Below, piece by piece: positions 1-8,186 of a stretch of 64,000 bases of DNA (its first letter is position 1; each line of letters starts with the position of its first letter). Origin of the DNA: an uncultured Idiomarina sp. (GTDB lineage: Bacteria; Pseudomonadota; Gammaproteobacteria; Enterobacterales; Alteromonadaceae). The position numbers and the translations under genes are program-made. The notes beneath the pieces are model-generated. The model had not been told where the DNA came from and did no database searches. It was given only the letters and a program-made list of their open reading frames with translations. The DNA is taken from contig CAMPHF010000004.1 of NCBI GenBank assembly GCA_946885915.1, positions 186,001 to 250,000 of the forward strand, given 5' to 3'.

Positions 1-555
1 GTAACCATTAGCCGCGCCACCCAACAAACAACCTTTCCCGCCCAGTTTCAGCTTATTTGTGCGTTAAACCCATCACCCTGTGGGCAATTCGATGGCGACT
101 TGAGCTCCGCTCGAGCCACCCCGGATCAGATTTTAAAGTATTTGAATAAATTGTCGGGACCGCTGTTAGATCGCATCGATATGCAAGTGAGTGTTCCGCG
201 TCAACCCGAAGCCATGCAGCAACAGTTAGCGTTGGCGGAGCCGGTTTCGCCGGGATGGCGCCAAGAGGTGATTGCCGCTCGGGCGGTACAGCAAGCCCGG
301 CAAGGGTGTGTAAATGCCAAAATAAGTACTCGCGAATTGGCGACTATTTGCCAACTCGCGCCGGCTGACCATCAATTTTTGGTTAGCGCGATTGAAAAGT
401 TTGAGCTTTCCCATCGCGCTTATCATCGCCTGCTGCGGTTAGCGCGTACCATTGCCGATTTAGCCAACAGTGAAGGCATTACCCGCAGCCATCTTGCCGA
501 GGCGTTAAGTTACCGGGCGCTCGACCGCCTTATTCAGCAGCTGCGAGCGCTTTAA
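1..555 (+). CDS. comM: ComM/YifB AAA+ ATPase, C-terminal part (5' truncated by window)
   Basis: The frame is open from base 1, so only the last 184 residues are present. The visible part carries the family motifs NPSPCG near residue 21 and KLSGPLLDRID near residue 50, followed by the Mg_chelatase_C helical domain ending in ALDRLIQQLRAL. This family (YifB/ComM, Mg-chelatase-like AAA+) includes ComM, a hexameric helicase that promotes branch migration during natural transformation. The Walker A and B motifs lie upstream of the window. The 3' end overlaps the convergent threonine aldolase gene by 26 bp. Family assignment is firm; a role in competence here is inferred from the family. Confidence 0.9.
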   Translation, partial: VTISRATQQTTFPAQFQLICALNPSPCGQFDGDLSSARATPDQILKYLNKLSGPLLDRIDMQVSVPRQPEAMQQQLALAEPVSPGWRQEVIAARAVQQARQGCVNAKISTRELATICQLAPADHQFLVSAIEKFELSHRAYHRLLRLARTIADLANSEGITRSHLAEALSYRALDRLIQQLRAL

Positions 556-1561
556 CAAAGCCATCAAGAATGCGCGGAATATCCTCAGCGTGTACATCTA
601 AGTGGGTGACTAAGCGCATTTTGGCACTGGCCGGCACTAAAATATCCAGATGTTTGAGCGCGGCGGCCACTCGCTTAGCGTAGTCGCTATCGTGAAAGGC
701 TAAATAAACCATGTTGGTTTGTTGGCTTTGCACTTGCACCTGAGTATTGCCCTCAAGCAATTCGGTAAATTTGGCGGCTAATGCTTCGGCAAGGGCATGA
801 TCATCGGCTAACCGCGCCAAGTTGTGATCGAGCGTGTAATCAATGGCTGCTGCAATAATGCCCGCTTGGCGCATGCCGCCGCCGACCATTTTGCGCCAAC
901 GCCGCGCGCGCTGAATGAGCACTTCAGAACCGCACAGGACCGAACCAATGGGTGCGCCTAAACCTTTTGAAAAGCAAATCGACACGCTATCAAATGGCTG
1001 ACAAATATCAGCAACACTTAACCCTTGTGCTACGGCAGCGTTGGCTACTCGCGCACCATCTAAATGTAATTGCAGGCCGTGTTTATCCACCAGCTTGCGC
1101 GCTTGTTTAAAATAAGCTTGGGGAATGACTTTGCCAGTATGAGTGTTTTCAAGCGCTAACAAGCGGGTGATAGGAAAATGTGGGTCGTCGGGCTTAATTC
1201 GAGTTTCTACATGCGCCAAATCTAGGGTGCCATCGGCTTGCACCTCAAAGGGTTGCGGCACGATACCACCGAGCACCGCAGCACCGCCGGCCTCATAACG
1301 ATAAGTGTGATATTCCTGGCCGACTAAATATTCTTCGCCGCGTTGGCAATGGCTTAGCAAACCAAGCAAATTACTTTGGGTGCCACTGGCACATAACAGC
1401 GCAGCTGGCATACCAGCAAATTCGGCCACACGCTTTTCGAGCGCATTCACACTGGGGTCATCGCCGTAGACATCATCACCGACTGGCGCGGCGGCCATAG
1501 CAGCACGCATGGCTGCACTTGGCCGAGTCACGGTATCGCTACGTAAATCAATCAATGGCAA
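530..1561 (-). CDS. ltaE: Low-specificity L-threonine aldolase
   Basis: A 343-residue PLP fold-type I enzyme that cleaves L-threonine and L-allo-threonine to glycine and acetaldehyde. The N-terminus has the hallmark DLRSDTVTRPS (residues 5-15), then GDDVYGDDPSVNALE, a LENTHTGKV segment, the LHLDGAR PLP-contact segment (residues 166-171) and the Schiff-base lysine in CFSKGLGAP (K199). Length is typical for LtaE. The gene stands alone, tail-to-tail with comM and overlapping it by 26 bp. With tdh-kbl elsewhere in the window, the cell has two routes from threonine to glycine. Confidence 0.93.
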   Translation of the reverse strand: MPLIDLRSDTVTRPSAAMRAAMAAAPVGDDVYGDDPSVNALEKRVAEFAGMPAALLCASGTQSNLLGLLSHCQRGEEYLVGQEYHTYRYEAGGAAVLGGIVPQPFEVQADGTLDLAHVETRIKPDDPHFPITRLLALENTHTGKVIPQAYFKQARKLVDKHGLQLHLDGARVANAAVAQGLSVADICQPFDSVSICFSKGLGAPIGSVLCGSEVLIQRARRWRKMVGGGMRQAGIIAAAIDYTLDHNLARLADDHALAEALAAKFTELLEGNTQVQVQSQQTNMVYLAFHDSDYAKRVAAALKHLDILVPASAKMRLVTHLDVHAEDIPRILDGFVKALAAAE

Positions 1562-1588
1562 GGTCGTTCTCCATTTGCTGCAAACTGG

Positions 1589-2242
1589 TTAAGGCGTATA
1601 GCCCCATGCAGGTGGGGGCACTGGCACCGGCTGGGTGAGGTCAAAGTGGACTTCGAATTCACGACCTGGGCGGGTGAGTTTATAGCTGAAGCTGGTTGGT
1701 GTCGGAAAGCCCGCATGCCAAGTGTTTTGTTGCGAGGCCAACAAGCTGTGTTCAGCGAACAAATCTTTCGAAGCCTCATCCACCGGGAACTGTTGAGTTG
1801 TAGCAGTGCCGGCGTCAATGGTATGGCCGCCATAGGGCGATACGGCATCGGGCGAGCCGTCTTGATGCAAGTGAATATGCTGCAGCTGCAACCCTGTTGC
1901 GGTCGTGCTAATCACCCAAGTACGCGAGCGGTCGTCACCCACATGTAGTGGAATTTTCACCTCATTGGGTGCGCAATCGCGAATGTGCATCACAATGGGC
2001 ACTTGCCAAACTGGGTCGTTGGAATCATCAACCATCACTTGTCCGACAAAGGCTTGGCCACAATAGGCAGAGAATTGCTGCATAAAAGCTTGCTGGGCGC
2101 TTGCAACAGCCTGCGCTGGCTGTGTGGGAGCCGATTCGGCCGCGGGCTGACACCCGGCAATCGACATCATGAATAGGCCGAGCCCGACAGTGAGCAAAGG
2201 TTTTGGCAGCAAGTCGCTAGTGCTGCGTGGCGTAAGTTTCAT
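1589..2242 (-). CDS. Hypothetical lipoprotein
   Basis: A 217-residue protein with a basic N-terminus, a hydrophobic segment and the lipobox SIAGC (acylated Cys31), followed by a low-complexity Ala/Pro/Thr linker, as in lipoproteins. The +2 residue is Gln, so outer-membrane sorting is expected by the usual rule. The mature part has no motif I recognise; three cysteines (in CGQAF, RDCAP and the lipobox) are visible. It ends in a proline-rich tail (VPVPPPAWGYTP). It lies 27 bp upstream of ltaE on the same strand, so the two could be co-transcribed. Function unknown. Confidence 0.75.
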   Translation of the reverse strand: MKLTPRSTSDLLPKPLLTVGLGLFMMSIAGCQPAAESAPTQPAQAVASAQQAFMQQFSAYCGQAFVGQVMVDDSNDPVWQVPIVMHIRDCAPNEVKIPLHVGDDRSRTWVISTTATGLQLQHIHLHQDGSPDAVSPYGGHTIDAGTATTQQFPVDEASKDLFAEHSLLASQQNTWHAGFPTPTSFSYKLTRPGREFEVHFDLTQPVPVPPPAWGYTP

Positions 2243-2328
2243 GCAGGTTCCAGATCAAAAGGACGAAGTTATGCGTACCACTTTGCCATAACTTATAGCG
2301 AAAAGCATGCAGCCTAGACGCTGCAAAA

Positions 2329-2358
2329 TTGGCATCTGTCGCACGCATGATAGATAAT
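2329..2358 (+). promoter_or_regulatory. Putative sigma-70 promoter for the mccA-mccB operon
   Basis: TTGGCA (2329-2334) and GATAAT (2353-2358) are separated by 18 bp, each one mismatch from consensus. The site is about 65 bp upstream of the mccA start and points toward it. Confidence 0.5.
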
Positions 2359-2422
2359 AGCGCGTTCGTTTATTAGTGCTGCGGAGTTCATGATCGGCAG
2401 CTGCCCAACACAAGGAACCGGC

Positions 2423-3397
2423 ATGAAGGTATTTCACAACGTACTAGACATGATTGGCAACACGCCAATGTTGAAAGTGAGCAATATGGACACCGGCCCA
2501 TGCGAACTTTACTTAAAGCTCGAATTAATGAATCCGGGCGGTTCCATTAAAGATCGTATCGCGGTGAGCATGATTGAGGCTGCCGAGCGTGAGGGTACGC
2601 TCAAACCTGGCGATACCATTATTGAAGCCACCGCCGGGAATACCGGATTAGGGTTAGCGCTGGTTGCCGCTAGCAAAGGTTATCCGTTGAAAATCGTGAT
2701 GCCCGATAAAATGAGCCAAGAGAAAGTGAATAACTTGCGCGCTATGGGAGCGGAAGTCACCATGACTCGCTCCGATGTGCAAAAAGGGCATCCAGAATAC
2801 TATCAAGATATGGCCGCGCGGCTTGCTGCTGAGCATGGCTACTTTTACGTCAATCAGTTTGCGAATCAGCACAACGTAGCCGCTCATTACCGCACCACCG
2901 GGCCTGAAATTTGGCAACAAATGGAGCATCGATTAGACGCATTTGTGTGTGGCGTCGGCTCTGGCGGTACCTTAAGTGGCGTCGGTAAGTATTTACGTGA
3001 ACAACATGCTGGCGTTGATTTAGTGCTCGCCGATCCGGCTGGCTCTATTTTAGAGCCGCTCGTAAATCGTAATGAAGAAGTCGCGCCCGGCAGTTGGTTA
3101 GTCGAAGGCATTGGCGAAGACTTTATTCCTGATACCTGCAATTTAGAACTCGCCAACAAAGCCTACGCCATTACCGATAAAGAGGCATTTTTAACCGCCC
3201 GTGAGGTGTTGGTGAAAGAGGGCATTATGGTCGGCTCTTCAAGCGGTACGCTCATCGCCGCGGCACTGCGTTATTGTCGTGAACAAACTGAACCAAAGCG
3301 GGTCGTTACCCTCGCATGCGACACCGGTAATCGTTATTTATCAAAGCTTTATAACGATGTGTGGATGCGTGAAAAGCAATTATTGGCAGGAGAATAA
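2423..3397 (+). CDS. mccA: Cystathionine beta-synthase (PLP catalytic domain only)
   Basis: A 324-residue fold-type II PLP enzyme. The start at 2423 is chosen because AAGGA lies seven bases upstream and the protein then begins MKVFHNVLDMIGNTP, as in the family. Lys43 in NPGGSIKDR is the Schiff-base residue; ATAGNTGLG is the substrate loop and GVGSGGTLSG the phosphate cup. No C-terminal CBS regulatory domains are present, as usual for bacterial enzymes. The next gene, a cystathionine gamma-lyase-like protein, starts 4 bp after the stop. The pair matches the bacterial reverse transsulfuration operon (homocysteine + serine to cystathionine to cysteine). A plain O-acetylserine sulfhydrylase is the alternative, but the gene partner argues for CBS. 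Confidence 0.85.
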   Translation: MKVFHNVLDMIGNTPMLKVSNMDTGPCELYLKLELMNPGGSIKDRIAVSMIEAAEREGTLKPGDTIIEATAGNTGLGLALVAASKGYPLKIVMPDKMSQEKVNNLRAMGAEVTMTRSDVQKGHPEYYQDMAARLAAEHGYFYVNQFANQHNVAAHYRTTGPEIWQQMEHRLDAFVCGVGSGGTLSGVGKYLREQHAGVDLVLADPAGSILEPLVNRNEEVAPGSWLVEGIGEDFIPDTCNLELANKAYAITDKEAFLTAREVLVKEGIMVGSSSGTLIAAALRYCREQTEPKRVVTLACDTGNRYLSKLYNDVWMREKQLLAGE

Positions 3398-3401
3398 TCT
3401 A

Positions 3402-4565
3402 ATGGCACAGGATAAACCGATGAAGTTCGCAACTAAAACCATTCATGGCGGGCAGGCGCCTGAGCCAGCAACTGGTGCGGTGATGCCGCCTATTTTCACC
3501 AGCTCTACTTATATTCAAGAGAGCCCAGGCGTGCACAAAGGTTTCGAGTATTCGCGTTCGCACAACCCAACCCGGTTTGCGTGGGAGCGTGCGGTCGCTA
3601 GTTTAGAGGGTGGCAAACAGGGCTTAGCTTTTGCTTCTGGTATGGCGGCTACGTCAACCATCATGGAATTGCTCGATAGCGGCGATCATGTCATTGCAAT
3701 GGATGATTTGTACGGCGGAACCTTCCGCTTGTTCGACAAGGTTCGTGGGCGTTCGGCAGGCTTGCAGTTCAGCTATGTTGATTTAGTTGATGTTGAGGCG
3801 GTTAAAGCTGCGGTACAACCAAATACCCGCATGATTTGGGTTGAAACCCCAAGTAACCCGATGCTGAAACTGGTTGATATTGAAGCCATGGTGGCGATTG
3901 CCAAGCAGCACAACATTATTGTGGTGGTGGATAATACCTTTGCGACCCCATACAACCAGCGTCCGCTAGAATTAGGTGCAGACATCGTCATGCATTCGGC
4001 TACCAAATATCTGAACGGTCACTCAGATATGGTAGGTGGTATTGCCGTGGTGGGTGACAACGACGAATTAGTCGAGAAAATGCTGTTCTTGCAAAATGCC
4101 GTGGGCGCTGTTGCGGGGCCATTTGACAGCTATTTAGCCTTACGTGGGGTGAAAACCTTGGCGTTACGGATGGCTCATCATAACCAAGCCGCGTTGCAGT
4201 TAGCGCAGTGGCTCGACCAACATCCGCAAGTGGAGAAGGTTATTTATCCAGGCCTTGAAAGCCACCCACAACATGAATTGGCAAAACGCCAAATGGCTGG
4301 TTTCGGCGGCATGATTTCAATCTTGTTAAAAGGTGATATTGATAAAGCGCGCCGGTTCCTAGAAAGCGTCGAAATTTTCGCATTGGCAGAGAGTTTAGGT
4401 GGCGTGGAGAGCTTAATTGAGCATCCGGCGATCATGACCCATGCCTCTATTCCTAAAGAAAACCGTGAAAAATTAGGCATTTTGGATAATTTTGTCCGGA
4501 TTTCAGTGGGTATTGAAGATCTTGATGACCTAATGGCAGATTTGGATAGAGCCCTAAGCGCCTGA
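3402..4565 (+). CDS. mccB: Cystathionine gamma-lyase / gamma-synthase-type enzyme
   Basis: A 387-residue member of the Cys/Met metabolism PLP family (fold type I). The start at 3402 follows a GGAG ribosome site at 3389-3392; an in-frame extension upstream lies inside mccA and is rejected. Motifs seen: FEYSRSHNPTR (residues 48-58), FASGMAA, VETPSNP, VVDNTFATPY and the PLP lysine K202 in HSATKYLNGHSD. The C-terminus keeps the RISVGIEDLDDL segment. Sequence alone does not separate lyase (cystathionine to cysteine) from synthase, but co-transcription with a CBS-type enzyme favours the lyase. Confidence 0.85.
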   Translation: MAQDKPMKFATKTIHGGQAPEPATGAVMPPIFTSSTYIQESPGVHKGFEYSRSHNPTRFAWERAVASLEGGKQGLAFASGMAATSTIMELLDSGDHVIAMDDLYGGTFRLFDKVRGRSAGLQFSYVDLVDVEAVKAAVQPNTRMIWVETPSNPMLKLVDIEAMVAIAKQHNIIVVVDNTFATPYNQRPLELGADIVMHSATKYLNGHSDMVGGIAVVGDNDELVEKMLFLQNAVGAVAGPFDSYLALRGVKTLALRMAHHNQAALQLAQWLDQHPQVEKVIYPGLESHPQHELAKRQMAGFGGMISILLKGDIDKARRFLESVEIFALAESLGGVESLIEHPAIMTHASIPKENREKLGILDNFVRISVGIEDLDDLMADLDRALSA

Positions 4566-4580
4566 TTTTAGGCGCTTATT
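4555..4580 (+). terminator. Hairpin terminator after mccB
   Basis: A 9-bp perfect stem, TAAGCGCCT (4555-4563) with AGGCGCTTA (4570-4578), loop GATTTT. It overlaps the mccB stop codon. The following T-run is poor (TT), so termination may be partial. Confidence 0.5.
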
Positions 4581-4677
4581 AACACACTTTTACAATTGGA
4601 AAAATTTACAGTAGGCTTAGGCAGCATAAGAACTTCATAGAAAGTTCACTTAAACAGAGCAAAAAGGAAACAAAACT

Positions 4678-4884
4678 ATGCTGGTCAGCCTACTGTTATT
4701 ACAAGGGTTAATGGCCGCGTTGTTGTTCTACATTTTGGTGGGGCAGTATCAGCGTCAGCCGTTGTGGAACATGCTAGCCGTATTGGCGCTTGGGTTTGTA
4801 CCGCCATTGAACTGGAGCTTGCTGTTAGTGAGCGTTGCAGTTCGGATGTGGCGTAAACAACCGCGCATGATGTCTAACGTATAA
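4678..4884 (+). CDS. Small two-helix membrane protein, hypothetical
   Basis: A 68-residue protein preceded by an AAAAGGAAAC ribosome site. Residues 1-23 and about 32-56 are hydrophobic, so it should be a small inner-membrane hairpin with a basic C-terminal tail (RMWRKQPRMMSNV). No family recognised. It lies 27 bp upstream of a VOC-family gene on the same strand and may be co-transcribed with it. Confidence 0.6.
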   Translation: MLVSLLLLQGLMAALLFYILVGQYQRQPLWNMLAVLALGFVPPLNWSLLLVSVAVRMWRKQPRMMSNV

Positions 4885-4911
4885 ATTATTGCTGCGTGCT
4901 TGGTGAGAAGT

Positions 4912-5328
4912 ATGAGTTTACGTCCGTTCCATTTAGCTGTTCCGGTTCACGACATTAGCAAAGCACGCGAGTTTTATGGCGCGATCATGGGCTTCACTGA
5001 AGGCCGAAGCGCCGATACTTGGATTGACTGGAATTTCTACGGTCACCAATTTGTCACCCATTACTCACCCGAGCGCACTGCGCTGCATCATAATCCCGTC
5101 GACGGTCATGACGTGCCTGTGCCCCACTTCGGGGTCGTGCTCACGATGGATGATTGGCAAGCCCTTGCTGATCGCATGCAAGCCGCTGGCGTTGCGTTCG
5201 TGATTGAGCCGCACATTAGGTTTAAAGGCCAACCGGGCGAGCAAGCCACCATGTTCTTCTACGATTACTCCGGCAACGCGTTGGAATTTAAAGCGTTTCA
5301 CGACCTTTCCAAGCTGTTTGCCAAGTAG
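4912..5328 (+). CDS. VOC-superfamily (glyoxalase/extradiol dioxygenase-like) protein
   Basis: A 138-residue single-domain protein with two beta-alpha-beta-beta-beta repeats: [18 protein letters not shown] at residues 5-22 and [20 protein letters not shown] in the second half, ending [15 protein letters not shown]. His6, His68 (VPHFG) and Glu near the end are in the positions used as metal ligands in the VOC fold. It resembles the COG3565 group of predicted dioxygenases. The substrate is not known. The start at 4912 was chosen over an upstream TTG because the domain begins at once. Confidence 0.75.
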   Translation: MSLRPFHLAVPVHDISKAREFYGAIMGFTEGRSADTWIDWNFYGHQFVTHYSPERTALHHNPVDGHDVPVPHFGVVLTMDDWQALADRMQAAGVAFVIEPHIRFKGQPGEQATMFFYDYSGNALEFKAFHDLSKLFAK

Positions 5329-5350
5329 TTTTATCGCCAGGCTGGCGCGC

Positions 5351-6295
5351 TTAAGTATTACCACCGCTTAAAATAAGTCCCACATTTTTTCCACGGAATT
5401 TTTCGGGGTATTTCAAAATGGCAGCCAGTGTGATGGCTGCGGATGGCTCTACTGCTTCGTGTAAATGCGTTTTGATAAGGGCTTGCGCGGCCAAGCTTTC
5501 TTCGTCGGTTATTACCAGCACCTCGGTTAAATGCTGCTGTAATACTGGAAAGGTATGCTGGCCTAAGCTTGTTAACAGGCCATCGCAAACACTTTTGGGT
5601 GGTTTCGCCGGCTGAATGCTACCTTGCTGGAGCGATTCATAAGCATCATTTGCCAGCTCAGGTTCGGCACCATAAACAGCTTCAATTCCCAGAGCACGGC
5701 CAGTTAAACAGGTTCCACTGAGTAAACCCCCACCACCTAACGGGGTGATGAGTATTTGTAACTCAGGCTGTGCTTGCAATAGCTCCAGTGCCGCTGTGCC
5801 TTGGCCCTGAATAATATGGGGATGATCGTAAGGCGGAATAAAATGTGCCTCGCTTTGCTGTTGCTTGGTTGCGACAAAGGCTTCACGCGCGGCCATGCCG
5901 GGCTCGAGTGGCGTCATCTTGGGCTGGTAGCGCGCAATATTTTGCTGTTTCTTGGCTGGCGCTGAGCTGGGCACCGCGACTTCAATGTGGGTATTCAATA
6001 ATTGCCCGGCGCAGGCAAGGGCAGCACCGTGATTACCAGAGGAGACCGTATAGACGCCTTGGGCGCGCTCGGCGTCGCTCAATTGCAACAAGGCATGCAG
6101 CGCACCGCGGAATTTGAATGCGCCGGTTTTTTGCAGATGTTCACACTTAAAGTAAAGCTTGGCGCCGGCTATTTTGTCGAGCGCATCGCTGCGAAGCACT
6201 GGCGTTTTGATAGCATAAGGCGCAATGAGCGTGGCGGCCTGTTGAATCCGCGCAAATTGAGCGGGAACATTGGTAATCTCGGTGTTTTGATGCAT
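5351..6295 (-). CDS. Threonine/serine dehydratase-like PLP enzyme
   Basis: A 314-residue fold-type II PLP enzyme of the serine/threonine ammonia-lyase and serine racemase family. Motifs seen: KCEHLQKTGAFKFRGA with the PLP lysine in FKFRG, SSGNHGAALA, PLGGGGLLSG and the C-terminal LILSGGN. There is no ACT regulatory domain, so it is not biosynthetic IlvA. It may act as a catabolic threonine dehydratase, serine racemase or hydroxyaspartate ammonia-lyase; sequence alone does not decide. The start was set at the ATG at 6295, since the upstream extension (IFKIFLNNKK) is AT-rich and lies outside the conserved region. Confidence 0.8.
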   Translation of the reverse strand: MHQNTEITNVPAQFARIQQAATLIAPYAIKTPVLRSDALDKIAGAKLYFKCEHLQKTGAFKFRGALHALLQLSDAERAQGVYTVSSGNHGAALACAGQLLNTHIEVAVPSSAPAKKQQNIARYQPKMTPLEPGMAAREAFVATKQQQSEAHFIPPYDHPHIIQGQGTAALELLQAQPELQILITPLGGGGLLSGTCLTGRALGIEAVYGAEPELANDAYESLQQGSIQPAKPPKSVCDGLLTSLGQHTFPVLQQHLTEVLVITDEESLAAQALIKTHLHEAVEPSAAITLAAILKYPEKFRGKNVGLILSGGNT

Positions 6296-6600
6296 GAAAT
6301 CTCGTAATTTCTTGTTATTAAGAAATATTTTAAAAATCAAAAATGGCGAAATTTATTAATGACTAGCGTTCATTACTTCTATTGACGCTGGGTCATTTAT
6401 TTTTGCGGTGGTATTCGCCCTGTTTTAACCGCAATCTTACCTTCTGCTTTTTCAGGCAAGCCGGCGCGCGCTGACTTTGTTGTTACGCAAACCGTGATAA
6501 ACTATGCCGATATTAAAGTGAACACCTGCCAACTGTCGAGCAGACTCGCAGTCATCAGCCAGTAACGAAAACACACCGCAGCAATAAGGAAGCAAACAAC
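6296..6600. other. Intergenic region between divergent genes
   Basis: About 305 bp between the ammonia-lyase gene (minus) and yjaG (plus). The left part is AT-rich. A weak promoter-like pair (TTGTTG at 6477, TAAACT at 6498) points toward yjaG, but spacing is only 15 bp. The last bases hold the yjaG ribosome site. No coding frame or RNA gene is recognised. Confidence 0.4.
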
Positions 6601-7218
6601 ATGGCGAAATTAAATACCTTTGAACGGCTGCGGGCGCTTCCTTTTGCTTACCAAACGCTCATGGCGCTGTACTTATCTGAACGCATGCTACCTAATTATG
6701 AGTTGTTCCATCAGGTGACAGGGTTTGGCGACCCCAAACCGCTGCGGAGCGCGCTTAATGCATTATGGGATCAGGTGCATCAGCCGCGTCAGGTGAAGGT
6801 AAACTACGAGCGATGGCAAGAGAAGGTTGATGACGTAACGCCTAGTGAGCATGGTCATGATTTACTCGGAGTGTATCCGGCCATGGACGCGTGCACGGCA
6901 ATTAGTACGTTATTACAGGGGCTGCTTGACCAAACCGCTACTGAAGTCGTGGCGGTCGCGAAAATTTCTCAGGGTAGTGTACAGAAATTTCTCGAGCTCA
7001 CTGAGGGCGCCGAGTTATCGGCGGAGGCGCGGGCGGACATGCTGCGCGAGCATGAACTTACCACCTATGAGGTGGAAATCCAGCAAGCCCTGCTCGATTT
7101 CTTGGAATATCAGCTACGGCAACAACCAGACGCGCCACCAAGTGCCGCTTTAGTGGCACAAATTAGACAGATGATAGCGGATGAAGGCATGTCCAATATT
7201 GGTGTAGAGCTTGCCTAG
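6601..7218 (+). CDS. yjaG: YjaG family protein (DUF416)
   Basis: A 205-residue protein matching the DUF416/YjaG family of gammaproteobacteria, recognised by the FERLRALPFAYQTLMALYLSERMLPNY opening (abridged here to its ends) and the C-terminal DEGMSNIGVEL tail. A clear AAGGAAG ribosome site lies upstream. Probably all-helical and cytoplasmic, with no catalytic motif. The role is unknown. It converges on the DUF1145 gene with a 4-bp overlap (7215-7218). Confidence 0.8.
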   Translation: MAKLNTFERLRALPFAYQTLMALYLSERMLPNYELFHQVTGFGDPKPLRSALNALWDQVHQPRQVKVNYERWQEKVDDVTPSEHGHDLLGVYPAMDACTAISTLLQGLLDQTATEVVAVAKISQGSVQKFLELTEGAELSAEARADMLREHELTTYEVEIQQALLDFLEYQLRQQPDAPPSAALVAQIRQMIADEGMSNIGVELA

Positions 7219-7514
7219 GGTTTGGGGTCTTGACCAAAACCTAGCTTGTCACGCTCACGATAAATAATCGCCATCCAGCCCACAATACCGCTGAAAATGA
7301 TTTGCCACGAGTCACCGCGGCGCCAGTCGATGAGCGGTTTATACACACCGGCGAACATAGCCAGTTGCAGCAAGTGCAAAAGAATTAGAACGACCAACAA
7401 GATAAGAAACACCGCGTAAGCTTTACCGGCAAAAGGCCAGACGATATTTGCCAATAAAATGCCCCAGAAAATGGCAAATACGAAGCGCCCGAACCAAATT
7501 CCAAACACCATCAT
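7215..7514 (-). CDS. DUF1145 (YhhL-like) inner-membrane protein
   Basis: A 99-residue protein with three hydrophobic stretches (about residues 3-27, 32-57 and 70-85) and a charged C-terminus (RERDKLGFGQDPKP). It starts one base after the rsmD stop, on the same strand. In Escherichia coli the homologous yhhL also follows rsmD (yhhF), which supports the assignment. Function unknown. Confidence 0.75.
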   Translation of the reverse strand: MMVFGIWFGRFVFAIFWGILLANIVWPFAGKAYAVFLILLVVLILLHLLQLAMFAGVYKPLIDWRRGDSWQIIFSGIVGWMAIIYRERDKLGFGQDPKP

Positions 7515-7515
7515 G

Positions 7516-8094
7516 TTAGTTGTCCTCTAGCTTGAATAAGCGGGCGTGCGCTTGTCCGGCAGTTAATTCTCGATGTAAACGCCAATGGGTGGGCGTTGGC
7601 ACGGCGGCGCCGCGTTCTGTTTCAATATACACCCAAGCATCGGGCTGGAGCCACTTTTGGCTGGCTAACTGAGGTAGCACTTGGCTGACCAATTGTAGCC
7701 CAAAGGGTGGGTCAATAAATGCGACATCATAAGGCTGTGCGGGCGGTTGCTGTAACCATTGCTCGGCTTTCATAGCATGAATATCCGCATTCGCCTGCAA
7801 GGTCTTTGCGTGGTGGCGCAGTTGCGCCGCTGCTTGCGCGTTCGGCTCTACTAAATCCGCGTGACTGGCGCCGCGCGAGAGTGCTTCGAAGCCCAGCGCA
7901 CCGGTGCCGGCAAAGAGATCTAACACGCGCGCATTGCGCAGTTCGAACTGCAGCCAGTTGAACAGGGTTTCTCGCACACGGTCGGTGGTGGGGCGTAACC
8001 CGGCCACATTCGCAACCGCTAGTTTGCGTCCGCGCCATTGGCCGCCAATCATTCTAATTTGGCCTGAATTGGGCTTGCTCGCTGATTTGCTCAT
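7516..8094 (-). CDS. rsmD: 16S rRNA (guanine966-N2)-methyltransferase RsmD
   Basis: A 192-residue Rossmann-fold methyltransferase that makes m2G966 on assembled small-subunit rRNA. Motifs seen: the family opening IRMIGGQWRGRKL, TDRVRETLFNWL, the AdoMet loop VLDLFAGTGALGFEALSRGA and the catalytic DPPF. The start at 8094 (MSKSASKPN) was chosen because the longer reading extends into the divergent ftsY gene and is not RsmD-like. The gene is divergent from ftsY, as in many gammaproteobacteria, with about 90 bp between them for both promoters. Confidence 0.93.
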   Translation of the reverse strand: MSKSASKPNSGQIRMIGGQWRGRKLAVANVAGLRPTTDRVRETLFNWLQFELRNARVLDLFAGTGALGFEALSRGASHADLVEPNAQAAAQLRHHAKTLQANADIHAMKAEQWLQQPPAQPYDVAFIDPPFGLQLVSQVLPQLASQKWLQPDAWVYIETERGAAVPTPTHWRLHRELTAGQAHARLFKLEDN

Positions 8095-8186
8095 GCTAAA
8101 GTGAACCTCTAAATTTTTAGCGCGCAGCCGTGCCTGTGTTAAACTGCGGGGCTTGAATGTGGTTATTGTAAACGGGGTTGAAAAGC

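Noticed and set aside
1552..1848. 98-codon minus-strand frame overlapping the lipoprotein gene
   Set aside because: Runs in another frame of the lipoprotein gene, which has a clear lipobox and fits better.
6002..6307. 101-codon plus-strand frame opposite the PLP ammonia-lyase
   Set aside because: Antisense to the conserved N-terminal part of the enzyme, including its PLP lysine region.
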